Under the pieces are notes generated by a model that was not told the DNA's origin, ran no database searches, and worked only from the letters and a program-made list of their open reading frames with translations. A program made the position numbers and the translations under genes. Shown piece after piece: positions 5,952 to 7,575 of a stretch of 7,575 nucleotides of DNA. Position 1 is the first letter of the stretch. The number at the start of each line of letters is the position of its first letter. The stretch is taken from assembly GCA_030627905.1 (NCBI GenBank), contig DAOVRZ010000162.1, positions 1-7,575 of the forward strand, read 5' to 3'. The stretch is from JAGMES01 sp023128035. GTDB lineage: Bacteria; Bacillota; Halanaerobiia; DY22613.

Positions 5952-7466
5952 ATGTTAAAAAGTTTGCCTATCGGAATAAGTGATTTTAAAAGATTACGAG
6001 AAACAAACTGTTATTATGTTGATAAAAGTTTATTTATTAAAGAGATATTAGAAAATGATGCTGAAGTTGTTTTATTACCGCGACCACGCCGCTTTGGTAA
6101 GACCCTAAATTTATCAATGCTTCAATACTTTTTTGAGAAAACAGACGAGAATTATGGTTATTTATTTAATGATCTTGCTATTAATAAAGTAGATGAGAAA
6201 TATATAAAAGAACAGGGGAAATACCCGGTTATTTTTCTTACTTTTAAGGATGCAAAAGAAGGGGATTTTGAAACCATCTACTTTATGATCAAAAAAGCTC
6301 TTGCAGAAGAATATAACAGTCATGAATATTTATTAATTGGTGATACACTGAATTCCTTTGAGAAGGAATGTTATAAAAATATAATGGAAATGAAAGCAGA
6401 AGAGGGATTTTATCGAAGTGCTTTAAAAGACCTGTCTAGATATCTAGCAAGATATCATAATGAGAATGTTATGATATTAATTGACGAATATGATGCACCC
6501 ATTCAAGAAGGATATTTAAGGGGTTATTATGACCAGATAGTAAGCTTTATGCGCAGTTTATTAAGTGGAGGCTTAAAGGATAACAAATTTTTGAAAAAAG
6601 GAGTTATGACCGGGATATTACGGGTAGCAAAGGAAAGTGTTTTTTCAGGTCTGAATAATTTGAGTGTTTATAGCTTGTTAGGTGATAAATTTAACCGTTA
6701 TTTTGGTATGTTGGAAAATGAGGTAGAAAACTTTCTAAAGTATTACGGCCTGGCAAACTATAAACAGGAAATTAAAGAATGGTATAATGGCTATCGTTTT
6801 GGGGGAGAAATGGTTTATAACCCTTGGTCAGTTGTCAAATATATAGAGAATAAAGGAGAAACTGGACTATACTGGGTTAATACCAGTGGTAATGATTTAG
6901 TGCGAAAAATAATTACTCAAGGTGTAGATGTAAAAAAGGATTTACAGTTATTACTTAATAATCAAACTGTGCAAAAAGAGATTGTTGAGAATGTTGTTTA
7001 TAGTGAGATTGAGAACAATACTGACACAATCTGGAGTTTTTTCTTATTTAGTGGTTATTTAAGAGTAGAGAAAAAACAAAAGGTGCGTGGAAGAGTTTAT
7101 TGTGATTTAAAGATTCCAAATTTAGAGGTTCATTATCTATATGAGGATATTATAGTGAACTGGTTTAAGGGTAGTATTAAAAATAAAGGTGTTAATATAC
7201 TGTTAAATAGTTTAACTACAGGTAATGTAGAAGCTTTTAGTGATCTATTTCAGGAATTTGTGCTAAGCAGTATGAGCTATTTTGATATTAGTGGTGATGA
7301 ACCTGAGAAGATTTATCATGCCTTTATTCTGGGAATGATGGTTTATTTGAATCAAGATTATGAAATTAGGTCAAATCGGGAAAGTGGTTTTAGGCGGTAT
7401 GATGTAATGTTGATTCCAAAAAAGAGCAATATGTCGGGGGAGCGGCCGTCAAGGCTGAGAATCTAA
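5952..7466 (+). CDS. AAA-ATPase-like/PD-(D/E)XK nuclease-superfamily protein, C-terminus interrupted
   Basis: The product has the AAA-ATPase-like domain (DUF1703 group) at residues about 4-280. Its opening is LPIGISDFKRLRE...YYVDKS, with a degenerate P-loop LPRPRRFGKTLNLSML (42-57), Walker B VMILIDEYDAPI (173-184), and a sensor-like GVMTGILRVAKESVFSGLNN (217-236). WYNGYRFGG...YNPWSVVKY follows. The C-terminal PD-(D/E)XK part begins around 440 and reaches SNRESGFRRYDVMLIPK (474-490), containing the active-site aspartate D484. Family members then continue with a strand carrying E-x-K; here the frame instead runs into MSGERPSRLRI and stops in a structured, GC-richer segment. The protein thus has 504 residues and lacks the last ~60-80. 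The role of this family is unclear; a link to mobile elements or defence is often supposed. If the downstream segment is a self-splicing intron, the gene could still be restored at the RNA level. Confidence 0.85.
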   Translation: MLKSLPIGISDFKRLRETNCYYVDKSLFIKEILENDAEVVLLPRPRRFGKTLNLSMLQYFFEKTDENYGYLFNDLAINKVDEKYIKEQGKYPVIFLTFKDAKEGDFETIYFMIKKALAEEYNSHEYLLIGDTLNSFEKECYKNIMEMKAEEGFYRSALKDLSRYLARYHNENVMILIDEYDAPIQEGYLRGYYDQIVSFMRSLLSGGLKDNKFLKKGVMTGILRVAKESVFSGLNNLSVYSLLGDKFNRYFGMLENEVENFLKYYGLANYKQEIKEWYNGYRFGGEMVYNPWSVVKYIENKGETGLYWVNTSGNDLVRKIITQGVDVKKDLQLLLNNQTVQKEIVENVVYSEIENNTDTIWSFFLFSGYLRVEKKQKVRGRVYCDLKIPNLEVHYLYEDIIVNWFKGSIKNKGVNILLNSLTTGNVEAFSDLFQEFVLSSMSYFDISGDEPEKIYHAFILGMMVYLNQDYEIRSNRESGFRRYDVMLIPKKSNMSGERPSRLRI

Positions 7467-7575
7467 TAGAGTGAAAGTCTCTTGTCATTAATTAGCCGAT
7501 TCGGATGACTAGCATATCTGGAACATGAGGAGGTAACGAATCATGGTGTGCCCGGATGTAAAAGCCATGACGGCC
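7436..7575 (+). mobile_element. Probable group II intron, 5' end (partial)
   Basis: Gene homology stops near 7435, and the sequence changes to a more GC-rich, strongly foldable stretch. TCTAATAGAGTGAAAGTCTC (7462-7481) resembles the domain I motif of bacterial group II introns, which usually reads TATAGGGTGAAAGTCCC shortly after the 5' splice site. Other helices visible are GTCAT 7484-7488 with ATGAC 7505-7509, TCATGG 7541-7546 with CCATGA 7565-7570, and the long-range pair GGCCGTCAAGG (7444-7454) with CCATGACGGCC (7565-7575). No clean GTGYG boundary is present at the junction, so the exact 5' end is uncertain; a GTGTG occurs later at 7546-7550. Reverse transcriptase/maturase coding would lie beyond the window. 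Another kind of structured insert remains possible. Confidence 0.5.

Overview
This is an AT-rich stretch (roughly two thirds A+T by eye). Its strong AGGAGG-type ribosome binding sites and an AT-biased coding style fit a low-GC Gram-positive (Bacillota, probably Clostridia-like or Paenibacillus-like). The gene content is typical of an accessory region: an orphan gene, a toxin-antitoxin pair, a TIR-domain protein, TPR proteins, an AAA-like ATPase/nuclease and structured repeats. Species cannot be named from this sequence.

Left third (1-1800, mostly minus strand): a long imperfect hairpin (19-104), an unrecognised 227-residue gene (107-790), a perfect 40-base palindrome (894-933), a 70-codon remnant ORF (952-1164), and a Phd/YefM antitoxin (1474-1743). 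The antitoxin overlaps a RelE/ParE toxin gene (1179-1484) that carries one in-frame TAA at codon 47. A palindrome overlaps the TATAAT of the antitoxin promoter.

Middle (1800-4440, plus strand): a spacer without genes ends in an 87-base folded element (2011-2097). It is followed by an intact TIR gene whose product carries TPR-like repeats (2144-3343). The TIR stop codon overlaps, by four bases, the first codon of an open frame encoding most of a thioester-reductase domain (3340-4182). That domain is of the kind found at the end of non-ribosomal peptide synthetases, and it lacks its NAD(P)-binding N-terminus. A strong terminator follows at 4398-4435.

Right part (4440-7575, plus strand): a decayed tyrosine-rich coding relic (4547-4719), then a TPR protein built of exact 40-residue repeats and truncated at its 5' end (4780-5778). 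Next is an AAA-ATPase-like/PD-(D/E)XK protein (5952-7466). Its nuclease domain is cut just before the expected E-x-K motif by a structured, more GC-rich segment running off the window. That segment looks like the 5' end of a group II intron.

The overall picture is an island with repeated insertion and decay: most genes show a truncation, nonsense codon or interruption. The one intact gene with a clear biological activity is the TIR-TPR protein, a plausible NAD-consuming defence effector. I see no convincing multi-gene system in which the neighbours work together. The best candidates for something new are the folded element next to the TIR gene and the TIR/reductase junction.
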